Assembly: GCA_964342805.1 (NCBI GenBank)
Contig: CAYFHQ010000002.1
Coordinates: 40,603-104,602, forward strand
Origin: CAYFHQ01 sp964342805
Lineage (GTDB): Bacteria; Bacillota; Clostridia; Peptostreptococcales; Acidaminobacteraceae
Reading direction: 5' to 3'
Length of the DNA stretch: 64,000 nt
Shown here: positions 16,865-24,612 of the stretch, one piece after another
How the letters are laid out: every line of letters begins with the position of its first letter
How positions within the stretch are numbered: the stretch's first letter is position 1
Made by a program: the position numbers and the translations under genes
Notes under the pieces: model-generated
Told to the model about the DNA's origin: nothing
The model's input: only the letters and a program-made list of their open reading frames with translations
The model's database searches: none

Positions 16865-18965
16865 AAAACGCCCGGCTTCTGGGTCGCGGGGAAATAAAAC
16901 GAAGGGCCAGGGTCAAAGCCACCAGGTAGACCTCCTAGGTAAGTCGGGCCCCATGGATATACCACAAAAACGTCTAGCCTTCGACAGTCGCTCCCAGTAT
17001 GTGGGCCACTTTCGAAGGCTAGTTGACTTGGAGAGACAAGCAGAACTGGACCGGCACATGGCCGAAATGAAACGGCTGTCCGGGTTCCAGAGGGAAAAGA
17101 AGGGCCGGGCCCTTATGAACATGAGGGGTCGGCGGGCCGGTCGAGGAATCGGTGGCCGCAGCCTGGTCAAATACATGAAACAACGGGTGGGGGAACCCTT
17201 ACCCAACCATGAGTTTCAAGTGGGGGACCAGGTGGTGGTCAGCCAGGGGAGCCCTCTGAAAAAGGGCAACCCAAGTGGCATGGTCATAGACCGGTCTCGC
17301 TTTGCCATCACCGTGGTTTTTGACCGACTCCCGGCCAAGTGGGCCACCAAGGGCGGCCTGCGGGTGGACCTGTCGGTCAACGACACCACCTACCAGCGGA
17401 TGCATGCAGCCCTGGACCTGGTCCTGGAGGGCCGTGAACAGTCCATCCACCTCCTGGAGTCTCTAATGGGCCTGAAGGGGGTCCAGGTAAATGGAAGTGG
17501 CGGAGACCGAGCAGAGACCATAAAGGACCTGGTAGAGGGCGTCCTGGTGGACAAAAACCTCAACACCAGCCAAAAAGATGCGGTCGCCATGGGCCTGACG
17601 GCTTCTGACTATCATATTATCCACGGACCTCCTGGGACGGGTAAAACGGTTACCGCTGTGGCGGTGGTGGAAGTCGGTGTGGAAAGAGGAAAAAGAGTCC
17701 TCGCCTGTGCTGACTCCAATGGCGCCGTGGACAACCTGGTGGAAGGCTTGGTGGACAAGGGGCTAAAGGTGGTTCGTCTGGGCCATCCCTTCCGGGTCAA
17801 TGAGACCCTCCTTAGCCATACCCTGGACGCCAAGTTAGAGACCCACCCCAGTCAAAAGAAGATCCAGGCCCTTAGGGACCAGGCCTTTGACCGGATGAAA
17901 GACCAAGAAGGCTTGACCCATCCCAGTCCTCGGTGGACCCGGGGCATGTCCAATGGGGACATTCGGCGTTTTGCCCGTAAGGGCAAGGGGACGCGGGGGG
18001 TGAGTGCTGAGACCCTTGAGGAAATGGCCCAGTGGTTGGACATCCGAGAGGACATTGACGCTTTTTTTGCCAAGGCTGACCAACTGGAGCAGGATACCAT
18101 CCAAGAAATCCTCCGGGGGGCAGACGTGGTATGCGCCACCAACATTGGTGCTGGTATGGATATGCTGGAAGGCTGGCTCTTTGACCTGGTGGTCATCGAT
18201 GAAGCCACCCAGAGTACGGAAGCCTCTTCTCTTGTTCCCCTGGTCCTAGGCAGACAGGCGGTTCTCTTGGGAGACCCCATGCAGTTACCACCTACAGTCC
18301 TATCGGACGCAGCACGCCAGGGGGGCATGGATTATAGCCTCCTGGAACGCCTGGTTCATAAGGACAAAAACAAGTGGTCGTCACTACTTGCCATTCAATA
18401 TCGGATGAATGAGGACCTGCTGGCTTTTCCGAACAAGGCCTTTTACGATTGCCAGTTGACCTCGGGAGACCGAAACGAGGCTTGGACCTTGGCGACTTGT
18501 CCTCTTAAGCAAAGCGACTTATTTGTGGCCCTTCAAGGACAAGAGGAACGTCGTGGGGAAGGTCAGTCTCTGGTGAATAAGACAGAGGCAGGCCAGGTAG
18601 TCGCCTGGGTGAAAGCGTGTTTAGGCTGGGGCGCATCGGAAGGGGACATAGGTGTGATTAGTCCCTACAAGGCCCAAGCAGCCCATATACGTGACCGTCT
18701 CCGCAAGGCAGAGATTTTTGTGGAGTGTGACACGGTGGACGGTTTCCAAGGGCGGGAGAAGGACATTGTCCTCATCAGCCTGGTCCGGTCCAACGGCCAA
18801 GGGCAATTGGGATTTTTGAATGACCTCCGCCGGCTCAACGTGGCCCTGACCCGGGCCAAGAAACTCCGGGTGGTCATTGGCGACGACAAGACCCTGAAGA
18901 CCCATTCGGTTTATGGAGCTTATTTGGCCAGTGCCCATTGGGTGGAGCCTTTGTCTCAAGAATAA
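16827..18965 (+). CDS. SF1B DNA/RNA helicase (IGHMBP2/Upf1-like)
   Basis: The 712-residue protein begins with a very basic, low-complexity N-terminus (KKKQPHQRRRKKRPASGSR). It contains all UvrD/Upf1-type helicase motifs: GPPGTGKT near residue 270, VVIDEATQS near 458, LLGDPMQLPP near 482, QYRMNEDL near 525, ISPYKAQ near 612, DTVDGFQGREKD near 636 and LNVALTRAKK near 670. It resembles bacterial SMUBP-2-like helicases. ATG 16827 follows AAGGAAG; an earlier in-frame codon at 16779 lies deeper inside phr. Overlap with phr suggests a repair role, as inference. Confidence 0.88.
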   Translation: MDKKKQPHQRRRKKRPASGSRGNKTKGQGQSHQVDLLGKSGPMDIPQKRLAFDSRSQYVGHFRRLVDLERQAELDRHMAEMKRLSGFQREKKGRALMNMRGRRAGRGIGGRSLVKYMKQRVGEPLPNHEFQVGDQVVVSQGSPLKKGNPSGMVIDRSRFAITVVFDRLPAKWATKGGLRVDLSVNDTTYQRMHAALDLVLEGREQSIHLLESLMGLKGVQVNGSGGDRAETIKDLVEGVLVDKNLNTSQKDAVAMGLTASDYHIIHGPPGTGKTVTAVAVVEVGVERGKRVLACADSNGAVDNLVEGLVDKGLKVVRLGHPFRVNETLLSHTLDAKLETHPSQKKIQALRDQAFDRMKDQEGLTHPSPRWTRGMSNGDIRRFARKGKGTRGVSAETLEEMAQWLDIREDIDAFFAKADQLEQDTIQEILRGADVVCATNIGAGMDMLEGWLFDLVVIDEATQSTEASSLVPLVLGRQAVLLGDPMQLPPTVLSDAARQGGMDYSLLERLVHKDKNKWSSLLAIQYRMNEDLLAFPNKAFYDCQLTSGDRNEAWTLATCPLKQSDLFVALQGQEERRGEGQSLVNKTEAGQVVAWVKACLGWGASEGDIGVISPYKAQAAHIRDRLRKAEIFVECDTVDGFQGREKDIVLISLVRSNGQGQLGFLNDLRRLNVALTRAKKLRVVIGDDKTLKTHSVYGAYLASAHWVEPLSQE

Positions 18966-18978
18966 AGTATGGTACAAT
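18951..18978 (+). promoter_or_regulatory. Candidate sigma-A promoter of the sigma-54 activator gene
   Basis: TTGTCT (18951-18956), 16 bases, then TACAAT (18973-18978) sits at the 3' end of the helicase gene. The predicted start site falls inside the palindrome at 18983-19006, which would permit autoregulation. Confidence 0.45.
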
Positions 18979-18982
18979 TAGG

Positions 18983-19013
18983 CGAGTGCTGAAAATTCGG
19001 CACTCGTCTTTTT
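18983..19013 (+). terminator. Helicase terminator doubling as a possible activator site
   Basis: A 7-bp stem CGAGTGC/GCACTCG (18983-18989 with 19000-19006) is followed by TCTTTTT. Its centre, GCTGAAAATTCGGC (18988-19001), matches the two palindromes before kdd, so it may also bind the adjacent regulator. Confidence 0.6.
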
Positions 19014-19076
19014 AGTTGAATACCCCATGATGAATCACGAACATGATTGATAAATGAGTGAAGCCGGGAGGTGGCC

Positions 19077-20516
19077 ATGGAAAAGCTATTCGATATGCAA
19101 AATATACAAGTGCTCTTGGACTCCATTCGGGACGGTGTACAGGTCATAGACAGCGAGGGTCGCTTGGTTTATTGCAACCGGCGGGCGGCCATGCTGGACG
19201 ATATCAATATTGAAGCCTCTTTAGGCAAGTCTCTGCTGGAGATCTATCCCTCCTTGACAGACCAGACGTCCACCATGCTCCGGGTCCTGCGGACCGGGTT
19301 CTCCATGATGGACATGGAGCAGACCTTTACCACCTACCGGGGGAAAAAGGTGACCACCCTCAATTCGACCTACCCCCTCAAGGACGGGCGGAAGATCATT
19401 GGGGCGGTGGAAGTGTCCAGCAATATAACGGAGGTCAAGGCCCTCAGTGAACGGGTAGTAGACTTGCAATCACAGGTCTTGGGGGAGAAACCAGCGGTTA
19501 AGGCGGACATGGCCAAGTATACCTTTGAAGACATTATTACCGACGACATCCACCTCATGCAGACCAAGTCTCTGGCCATGAAGGTGGCACAAATCGACGC
19601 CCCTTTAATGGTTTGTGGGGACACGGGGACAGGCAAGGAACTCTTGGTCCAGTCCATTCATAATGCCTCCCATAGAAGGAGCAAGCCCTTTATTGCCCAA
19701 AACTGTGCGGCCATACCGGGGACCCTTCTTGAAGGGATCTTGTTTGGAACCAAAAAGGGGGGCTTTACGGGATCAGTGGACCGGCCGGGTCTCTTTGAGC
19801 TGGCAGAAGGGGGTACCCTCTTCTTGGACGAGATCAACTCCATGCCCATGGACCTCCAGGCCAAGCTCCTCCGGGTCTTGCAGGAAGGGACCCTGCGCCG
19901 GATCGGTGACACCAAGTCCAAGGTAGTCAATGTCCGGGTCATTGCAGCCACCAACCTGGACCCTGAGGAAGCGGTAACCCAAAGCCAACTACGCCGGGAC
20001 CTCTACTACAGGCTCAATACGGTCCAGTTGGTCTTGCCACCACTGAAGGACCGCAAGGTGGACATACCGGTCTTAGCCAACCACTTTGTCCACAAGTGCA
20101 ATGAAAAGCTCTACCGCCACGTGACCCATATCCACAAGGAAGTCATGGAGCGGTTTATGGAGTATGACTGGCCGGGGAACGTCCGGGAACTGGAACATGC
20201 CATTGAAGGGGCCATGGCGGTCCTGGATGGCACGGAAATCCGCCTGGAAGACCTGCCGCCTAAGTTCCAGCTACTGAGCCCCACCAGCATGGCCAGGGGA
20301 GCGGGTAGTGGGTCACTTATTGAGGACGGTTCGACCGCTAATGAAACCGGAGACGCTGGGGTGGAACCCCTTATGGAAACCCTGTCACGCCTGGAGGAAG
20401 ACCTGATTCAAAAGGCCTTTGAGGCTTGTGGGGGCAACGTGTCTAAGACGGCCAAGCAGCTTAAGGTGCCCCGTCAGACCTTGCAGTATAAGTTGAAGAA
20501 GTTTGGCTTGAGCTAG
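19077..20516 (+). CDS. Sigma-54-dependent activator (PAS-AAA+-Fis HTH), RocR-like, probable lysine-fermentation regulator
   Basis: The 479-residue protein has an N-terminal PAS sensor (~5-120) and a sigma-54-interaction AAA+ domain (~150-385). The latter carries Walker A GDTGTGKE, Walker B GGTLFLDEINSM and VRVIAATN. A Fis-type HTH follows at ~435-479 (NVSKTAKQLKVPRQTLQYKLKK). The loop that contacts sigma-54, normally GAFTGA, reads GGFTGS, a double deviation. ATG 19077 follows GGGAGGTGG. The gene lies directly upstream of a perfect sigma-54 promoter and two dyad sites, so it almost certainly activates kdd-kam. A signal such as lysine sensed by PAS is inference. Confidence 0.9.
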   Translation: MEKLFDMQNIQVLLDSIRDGVQVIDSEGRLVYCNRRAAMLDDINIEASLGKSLLEIYPSLTDQTSTMLRVLRTGFSMMDMEQTFTTYRGKKVTTLNSTYPLKDGRKIIGAVEVSSNITEVKALSERVVDLQSQVLGEKPAVKADMAKYTFEDIITDDIHLMQTKSLAMKVAQIDAPLMVCGDTGTGKELLVQSIHNASHRRSKPFIAQNCAAIPGTLLEGILFGTKKGGFTGSVDRPGLFELAEGGTLFLDEINSMPMDLQAKLLRVLQEGTLRRIGDTKSKVVNVRVIAATNLDPEEAVTQSQLRRDLYYRLNTVQLVLPPLKDRKVDIPVLANHFVHKCNEKLYRHVTHIHKEVMERFMEYDWPGNVRELEHAIEGAMAVLDGTEIRLEDLPPKFQLLSPTSMARGAGSGSLIEDGSTANETGDAGVEPLMETLSRLEEDLIQKAFEACGGNVSKTAKQLKVPRQTLQYKLKKFGLS

Positions 20517-20556
20517 GACGACCACAAGAACAACAGAATGTAAGAATAATCAAACT

Positions 20557-20593
20557 GCTGAATTTTCAGCACATCACATGCCGGAAATTCGGC
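20557..20593. promoter_or_regulatory. Tandem upstream activating sites for the sigma-54 activator
   Basis: Two 14-bp dyads, GCTGAATTTTCAGC (20557-20570) and GCCGGAAATTCGGC (20580-20593), share the pattern GCYGRAWWTTCRGC with 18988-19001. Their centres are 23 bp apart, about two helical turns, and ~215 bp upstream of the -24 element. The second is followed by TTTTTT and could also terminate the activator transcript. The rest of 20594-20790 shows no gene. Confidence 0.65.
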
Positions 20594-20791
20594 GTTTTTT
20601 ATGCCTAGATAGACACAAGCCCTTGCAAGACCTGAGTTTATCTGAATACTTTTGAATGCTTTGTAACAAGTGAAAAAAAGTTAAGGGGTGTCGGGAAAAT
20701 GTTTTCCTGAAAGAGTTGAGTTTTTCCAAGGGTTTGGCCTCTTGCTTGCAAATATCCGACAAAAACAGTCTGAATTAAGTGGCGGAAAAGT

Positions 20792-20806
20792 TGGCACAGG
20801 CCTTGC
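20792..20806 (+). promoter_or_regulatory. Sigma-54 (-24/-12) promoter of the kdd-kam operon
   Basis: TGGCAC (20792-20797) and TTGC (20803-20806) have the exact sigma-54 spacing (GG to GC 12 bases). Transcription would start near 20818, about 42 bases before the kdd ATG. Confidence 0.88.
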
Positions 20807-20859
20807 TCTATATATGGCCGATAGCAAAAAAACGTAAAAATGCGTGGGAGGAAAAGAAA

Positions 20860-21897
20860 ATGAAAAAAGGAAACAAATTCGGTACACACCGCGTTATCGA
20901 GCCAGTGGGTACGCTACCACAGCCAGCTGAGCGCGTGGACAACACAATGGAAATCTACGACAACGAGGTTCTAATCGACGTTCAAACTCTGAACATTGAC
21001 TCTGCAAGCTTTACACAAATTAAAGAGCAGGCAGGCGGCGATGTGGAAGAAATCAAGAACATCATGACAAACATCGTAAAGACTCGCGGTAAGCACCACA
21101 ACCCTGTAACAGGTTCCGGTGGTATGCTCATCGGTACAGTAAAGGAAATCGGTCCGGCCCTAGAAGGCAAGACAGACCTCAAGGTGGGCGACAAGCTTGC
21201 TACTCTGGTTTCCCTTTCCCTAACACCTCTAACAATCAACGAAATCAAGGAAGTTCGTAAGGACATCGACCAGGTAGACATCGATGGTCAAGCCATCCTG
21301 TTTGAGTCTGGTATCTACGCTAAGCTTCCAGAAGATATTGAGCAGAACCTAGCCCTTTCCGTACTGGACGTTGCCGGAGCACCTGCACAGGCCCGTAAGC
21401 TAGGTAAAGAAGGCGACACAGTAGTAGTAATCGGTGGCGCTGGTAAATCCGGTATGCTTTGCCTATACGAAGCAAAGAAAAAAGTAGGTCCAAATGGTAC
21501 GGTTATCTGCCTGGGTCACTCCATGAAGTCCATGGAAAGAGCCAAGCGTGCCAACCTAGCTGACCACTACGTAGCAATTGACGCTACAAAGCCAGTAGAA
21601 GTACTAGACGTTATCTCTGAGCTAACAAACGGTGAAATGGCTGACGTTACAATCAACTGTGTAAACGTACCAAACACTGAAATGTCTTGTATCCTTGCTA
21701 CAAAGGCTGACGGCATTATCTACTTCTTCTCCATGGCAACAAGCTTTACAGCTGCTGCCCTTGGTGCAGAAGGCGTTGGTATGGACACGACAATGATCGT
21801 TGGTAACGGTTATGCCCGTGGCCATGCGGAGATCGCACTGAACATCATGCGTGAGTCTAAGGATCTACGCGAAATCTACACTGAGCTCTATGCTTAA
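20860..21897 (+). CDS. kdd: L-erythro-3,5-diaminohexanoate dehydrogenase
   Basis: Kdd oxidises 3,5-diaminohexanoate to 3-keto-5-aminohexanoate with NAD(P) in lysine fermentation. The 345-residue protein matches the family at the N-terminus (KFGTHRVIEPVGTLPQPA) and in IDVQTLNIDSASF. A Rossmann glycine motif, VVVIGGAGKSG, is near residue 190. GGGAGG precedes ATG 20860. Upstream in-frame codons fall inside the sigma-54 promoter, so the longer frame is rejected. Codons are strongly biased (CTA, GTA, ACA), as in arcB. It is the first gene after the promoter. A 235-base structured gap separates it from kamA. Confidence 0.93.
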   Translation: MKKGNKFGTHRVIEPVGTLPQPAERVDNTMEIYDNEVLIDVQTLNIDSASFTQIKEQAGGDVEEIKNIMTNIVKTRGKHHNPVTGSGGMLIGTVKEIGPALEGKTDLKVGDKLATLVSLSLTPLTINEIKEVRKDIDQVDIDGQAILFESGIYAKLPEDIEQNLALSVLDVAGAPAQARKLGKEGDTVVVIGGAGKSGMLCLYEAKKKVGPNGTVICLGHSMKSMERAKRANLADHYVAIDATKPVEVLDVISELTNGEMADVTINCVNVPNTEMSCILATKADGIIYFFSMATSFTAAALGAEGVGMDTTMIVGNGYARGHAEIALNIMRESKDLREIYTELYA

Positions 21898-22009
21898 TCT
21901 GCACCTCAAGAATTTGCCGTTATAAACCATTGAGACAAACCGCAAGCCCGTCCCGTCACATGCTGACCCCATTCGGCGGGAGGGTGCGTGGATTGTATAG
22001 AGGCTGAAT

Positions 22010-22109
22010 AAGAATGTGCGCCGCCGGGCAACCGGCGCTGCAGTTTGTTGTTAACCGACCTTACCGACCCTTTACCCCTGCGGCTACGGACTTAGCTGCG
22101 TACATTCTT
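22010..22109 (+). ncRNA. Structured RNA leader upstream of kamA (unidentified riboswitch-like element)
   Basis: A 12-bp closing helix (AAGAATGTGCGC 22010-22021 with GCGTACATTCTT 22098-22109, one G-U) encloses three arms. P2 is a 6-bp stem with a GCAA tetraloop (22022-22037), P3 pairs 22039-22043 with 22078-22082 around a 34-nt loop containing ACCGACC twice, and P4 pairs GCTA/TAGC (22083-22096). P1 and P2 abut directly. A further hairpin (TCCCG 21951-21955 with CGGGA 21977-21981) lies upstream. The element ends 13 bases before the kamA ribosome site. I do not recognise it as a lysine, cobalamin, SAM or T-box element. Confidence 0.6.
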
Positions 22110-22132
22110 TGGGAGCCCAATTAGGAGGACGC

Positions 22133-23383
22133 ATGCGTCATTATACTGAAATTGAAATGTGGAAAGACGTGCCACAGGAAGACTGGGACAACTGGCAGTG
22201 GCAAGTACGTAACCGCATTGATTCCCTAGAAGACCTGAAAAAAGTAATTAACCTGACTGAAGAAGAAGAAGAGGGTGTTAAGAAGTCCCTGGAAATTCTT
22301 CGTATGGGCATTACACCATACTATGCAGCCCTTATGGACCAGAACGATCCAAACTGTCCAGTTCGTAAGCAAGCTGTTCCAACTATTGCAGAAACACATC
22401 GTTCCGACGCTGATATGGACGATCCACTCCACGAAGACACGGATTCTCCGGTTCCTGGTCTAACTCACCGTTACCCAGACCGTGTACTTCTACTGATCAC
22501 AGACATGTGTTCTATGTACTGCCGTCACTGTACCCGCCGTCGTTTTGCCGGTGCTCAAGATGATGTAGTACCTACAGACCGCATCGATGCTGCGATCGAG
22601 TACATCCGCAACACACCTGTTGTTCGTGACGTACTACTTTCCGGTGGTGACGCCCTACTGGTTTCGGACGAGCGTTTAGAATACATTATTTCTCGACTAC
22701 GTGAGATTCCACACGTACAGATCATCCGTATTGGTTCCCGTACACCAGTTGTACTGCCACAGCGTATTACGCCGAAGTTGGTAGACATGCTGAAGAAGTA
22801 CCACCCAGTATGGTTGAACACCCACTTCAACCACTCCAAGGAAATCACACCTGAAACCAAAGAAGCCTGTCGTCTTATGGCAGACGCTGGTATCCCTCTG
22901 GGCAACCAGTCCGTACTGCTTCGGGGTGTAAATGACTGCGTTCACACCATGCGCCACCTGGTTCATGACCTGGTAATGATGCGTGTTCGCCCATACTACA
23001 TTTACCAGTGTGACCTTTCCGTTGGTATCGAGCACTTTAGAACACCTGTGTCTAAGGGTATTGAAATCATTGAAGGCCTACGTGGCCATACGTCTGGCTA
23101 CTGTATCCCAACATTTGTTGTGGACGCACCAGGCGGCGGTGGCAAGACGCCAGTTATGCCACAGTACATGATCTCCCAGTCTCCAAAGCGGGTAGTTCTT
23201 CGTAACTTCGAAGGTGTAGTTACAACCTATGCTGAGCCTGAGCCATATGCAGACGAGTGCCAGTGCCCAGACTGCGTGGAAAACCGTCACAAGCTGATCG
23301 GTGTTGGTGGCCTACTTCAAGGTAACCAGGTAAACCTAGAGCTTGCTAGCCTAGAGCGACATGACCGGTCCCACCACGAATAA
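22133..23383 (+). CDS. kamA: Lysine 2,3-aminomutase
   Basis: KamA converts L-lysine to L-beta-lysine, the first step of lysine fermentation, using SAM, a [4Fe-4S] cluster and PLP. The 416-residue length equals the Clostridium subterminale enzyme. The radical-SAM cysteines are C126, C130 and C133 (CSMYCRHC). The glycine-rich LLSGGDALLV follows. The PLP lysine is in PGGGGKTPVMPQY near residue 337, and the C-terminal zinc-type cysteines are in ECQCPDC. TTAGGAGGACGC precedes ATG 22133. Codon bias is high-expression type. Confidence 0.96.
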   Translation: MRHYTEIEMWKDVPQEDWDNWQWQVRNRIDSLEDLKKVINLTEEEEEGVKKSLEILRMGITPYYAALMDQNDPNCPVRKQAVPTIAETHRSDADMDDPLHEDTDSPVPGLTHRYPDRVLLLITDMCSMYCRHCTRRRFAGAQDDVVPTDRIDAAIEYIRNTPVVRDVLLSGGDALLVSDERLEYIISRLREIPHVQIIRIGSRTPVVLPQRITPKLVDMLKKYHPVWLNTHFNHSKEITPETKEACRLMADAGIPLGNQSVLLRGVNDCVHTMRHLVHDLVMMRVRPYYIYQCDLSVGIEHFRTPVSKGIEIIEGLRGHTSGYCIPTFVVDAPGGGGKTPVMPQYMISQSPKRVVLRNFEGVVTTYAEPEPYADECQCPDCVENRHKLIGVGGLLQGNQVNLELASLERHDRSHHE

Positions 23384-23411
23384 GTAGCAATCAAACAGTA
23401 CAAGTTCAGGG

Positions 23412-23445
23412 AAGTGACGCAGCAAATGCTTCGTCACTTTTTCCC
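23412..23445 (+). terminator. Attenuating hairpin between kamA and kamB
   Basis: AAGTGACG (23412-23419) pairs with CGTCACTT (23432-23439), followed by TTTTCC. It could lower expression of kamB/kamC relative to kamA, which fits the weaker codon bias of the reactivase genes. Some readthrough or another promoter would then be needed for kamD/kamE. Confidence 0.65.
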
Positions 23446-23547
23446 CGTCTTGGGATATAGAAAAATGAAGCAAAAAATGCTAAAATGACCATTTGGACAA
23501 GGTGTTTTGAGGTCAAAAGGGACCCGGAAAATGGTTGGGAGGACAGC

Positions 23548-24612
23548 ATGCTGATTGATTTAATCGTAGGGAAATACAACATCATATCTGTGGTGGGCCT
23601 TTCAAAAAATGCAGGAAAGACCGTGACCCTCAACGAGCTCATAAGCCAGGCTGCCGACGAACTCATTCCCTTGGGCCTGACTTCAATCGGCCGGGACGGA
23701 GAGTCCCAAGACCTTGTGACCTGTACGGAAAAGCCCATGATCTTTGCAGAAGAAGGCACCCTCATTGCCACGGCAGAGGCCCTCTTTAACTGCGGAGACG
23801 CCCGTCTGGAAATATTGGAAGTGACCGACCACAACACGGCCATCGGCAAGATCATCATTGCCAGGGTCATTGGGGCAGGCTACATCCAGCTGGCAGGCCC
23901 TTCAACCAATGCAGACGTCCGTTCGGTCTCCGAGCGCATGCTGGCCCATGGGGCAGACCTGATTATTGTTGACGGTGCCCTGGACCGGATGTCTTCAGCT
24001 AGTCCGGATATTTCTGACGCTACCCTGCTGGCAACGGGAGCAGTCCTCAGCCGGGACATGAACAAGGCCATTGAGCGGTCTGTCCACCAGGCCAAGCTCT
24101 TTGACCTGCCTGCTGTGGAGGCTCTGGACGTTGCAGCGGCCACCAGGGACCTCATGGAAGCCAAGCAAATCGGCTTCATCCATGGAGGGTTTGAGGTCCA
24201 GTCTTTAACCCTGAGAACAGCCCTGGGTGCCGGTCGAAAGATCGCTGCAGAAATGCGAGAAGACACCCAGTATGTCATCCTACCGGGTTCGGTGGTCACC
24301 AAGACCATCCAGGACATTTTAGCCCACACTAAACACTACAAAAACACCATCTTTATTATAAAAGACGCAACGAAGATTTTTATAGAACCAAGGAATTGGC
24401 TCTTCTTCATGAAGAAGGGCATACAGTTCCAGGTCCTTGAGCAAATCAAGCTCCTGGCCATGACTGTCAATCCATATGCACCCCAGGGCTACTACTTCGA
24501 TCCAAAGACCTTCAAAGAAAGTCTGGCGGAAAAGGTGGCCCCACTGCCCGTGATCAACGTCATGGAGACCGTGGAGCTCAGCCGAGGAGGCGACCATGAT
24601 CCTATCTACTGA
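23548..24612 (+). CDS. kamB: Lysine 5,6-aminomutase reactivase subunit KamB
   Basis: The 354-residue protein has a P-loop, VVGLSKNAGKTVT, near residue 16 and the rest of a GTPase/ATPase-like fold. In lysine-fermenting bacteria the KamB/KamC pair lies between kamA and kamD and is annotated as a reactivase for the B12-dependent lysine 5,6-aminomutase, removing damaged cofactor. I assign it mainly by this gene order and the P-loop. Start ATG 23548 follows GGGAGGACAG; an upstream in-frame ATG at 23485 has no ribosome site. It overlaps kamC by 17 bases. Confidence 0.82.
   Translation: MLIDLIVGKYNIISVVGLSKNAGKTVTLNELISQAADELIPLGLTSIGRDGESQDLVTCTEKPMIFAEEGTLIATAEALFNCGDARLEILEVTDHNTAIGKIIIARVIGAGYIQLAGPSTNADVRSVSERMLAHGADLIIVDGALDRMSSASPDISDATLLATGAVLSRDMNKAIERSVHQAKLFDLPAVEALDVAAATRDLMEAKQIGFIHGGFEVQSLTLRTALGAGRKIAAEMREDTQYVILPGSVVTKTIQDILAHTKHYKNTIFIIKDATKIFIEPRNWLFFMKKGIQFQVLEQIKLLAMTVNPYAPQGYYFDPKTFKESLAEKVAPLPVINVMETVELSRGGDHDPIY

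Noticed and set aside
21898..22132. Lysine, cobalamin, SAM or T-box riboswitch before kamA
   Set aside because: GGGCAACC is reminiscent of SAM elements, but the other conserved blocks of these classes could not be found. Kept as an unidentified structured RNA.
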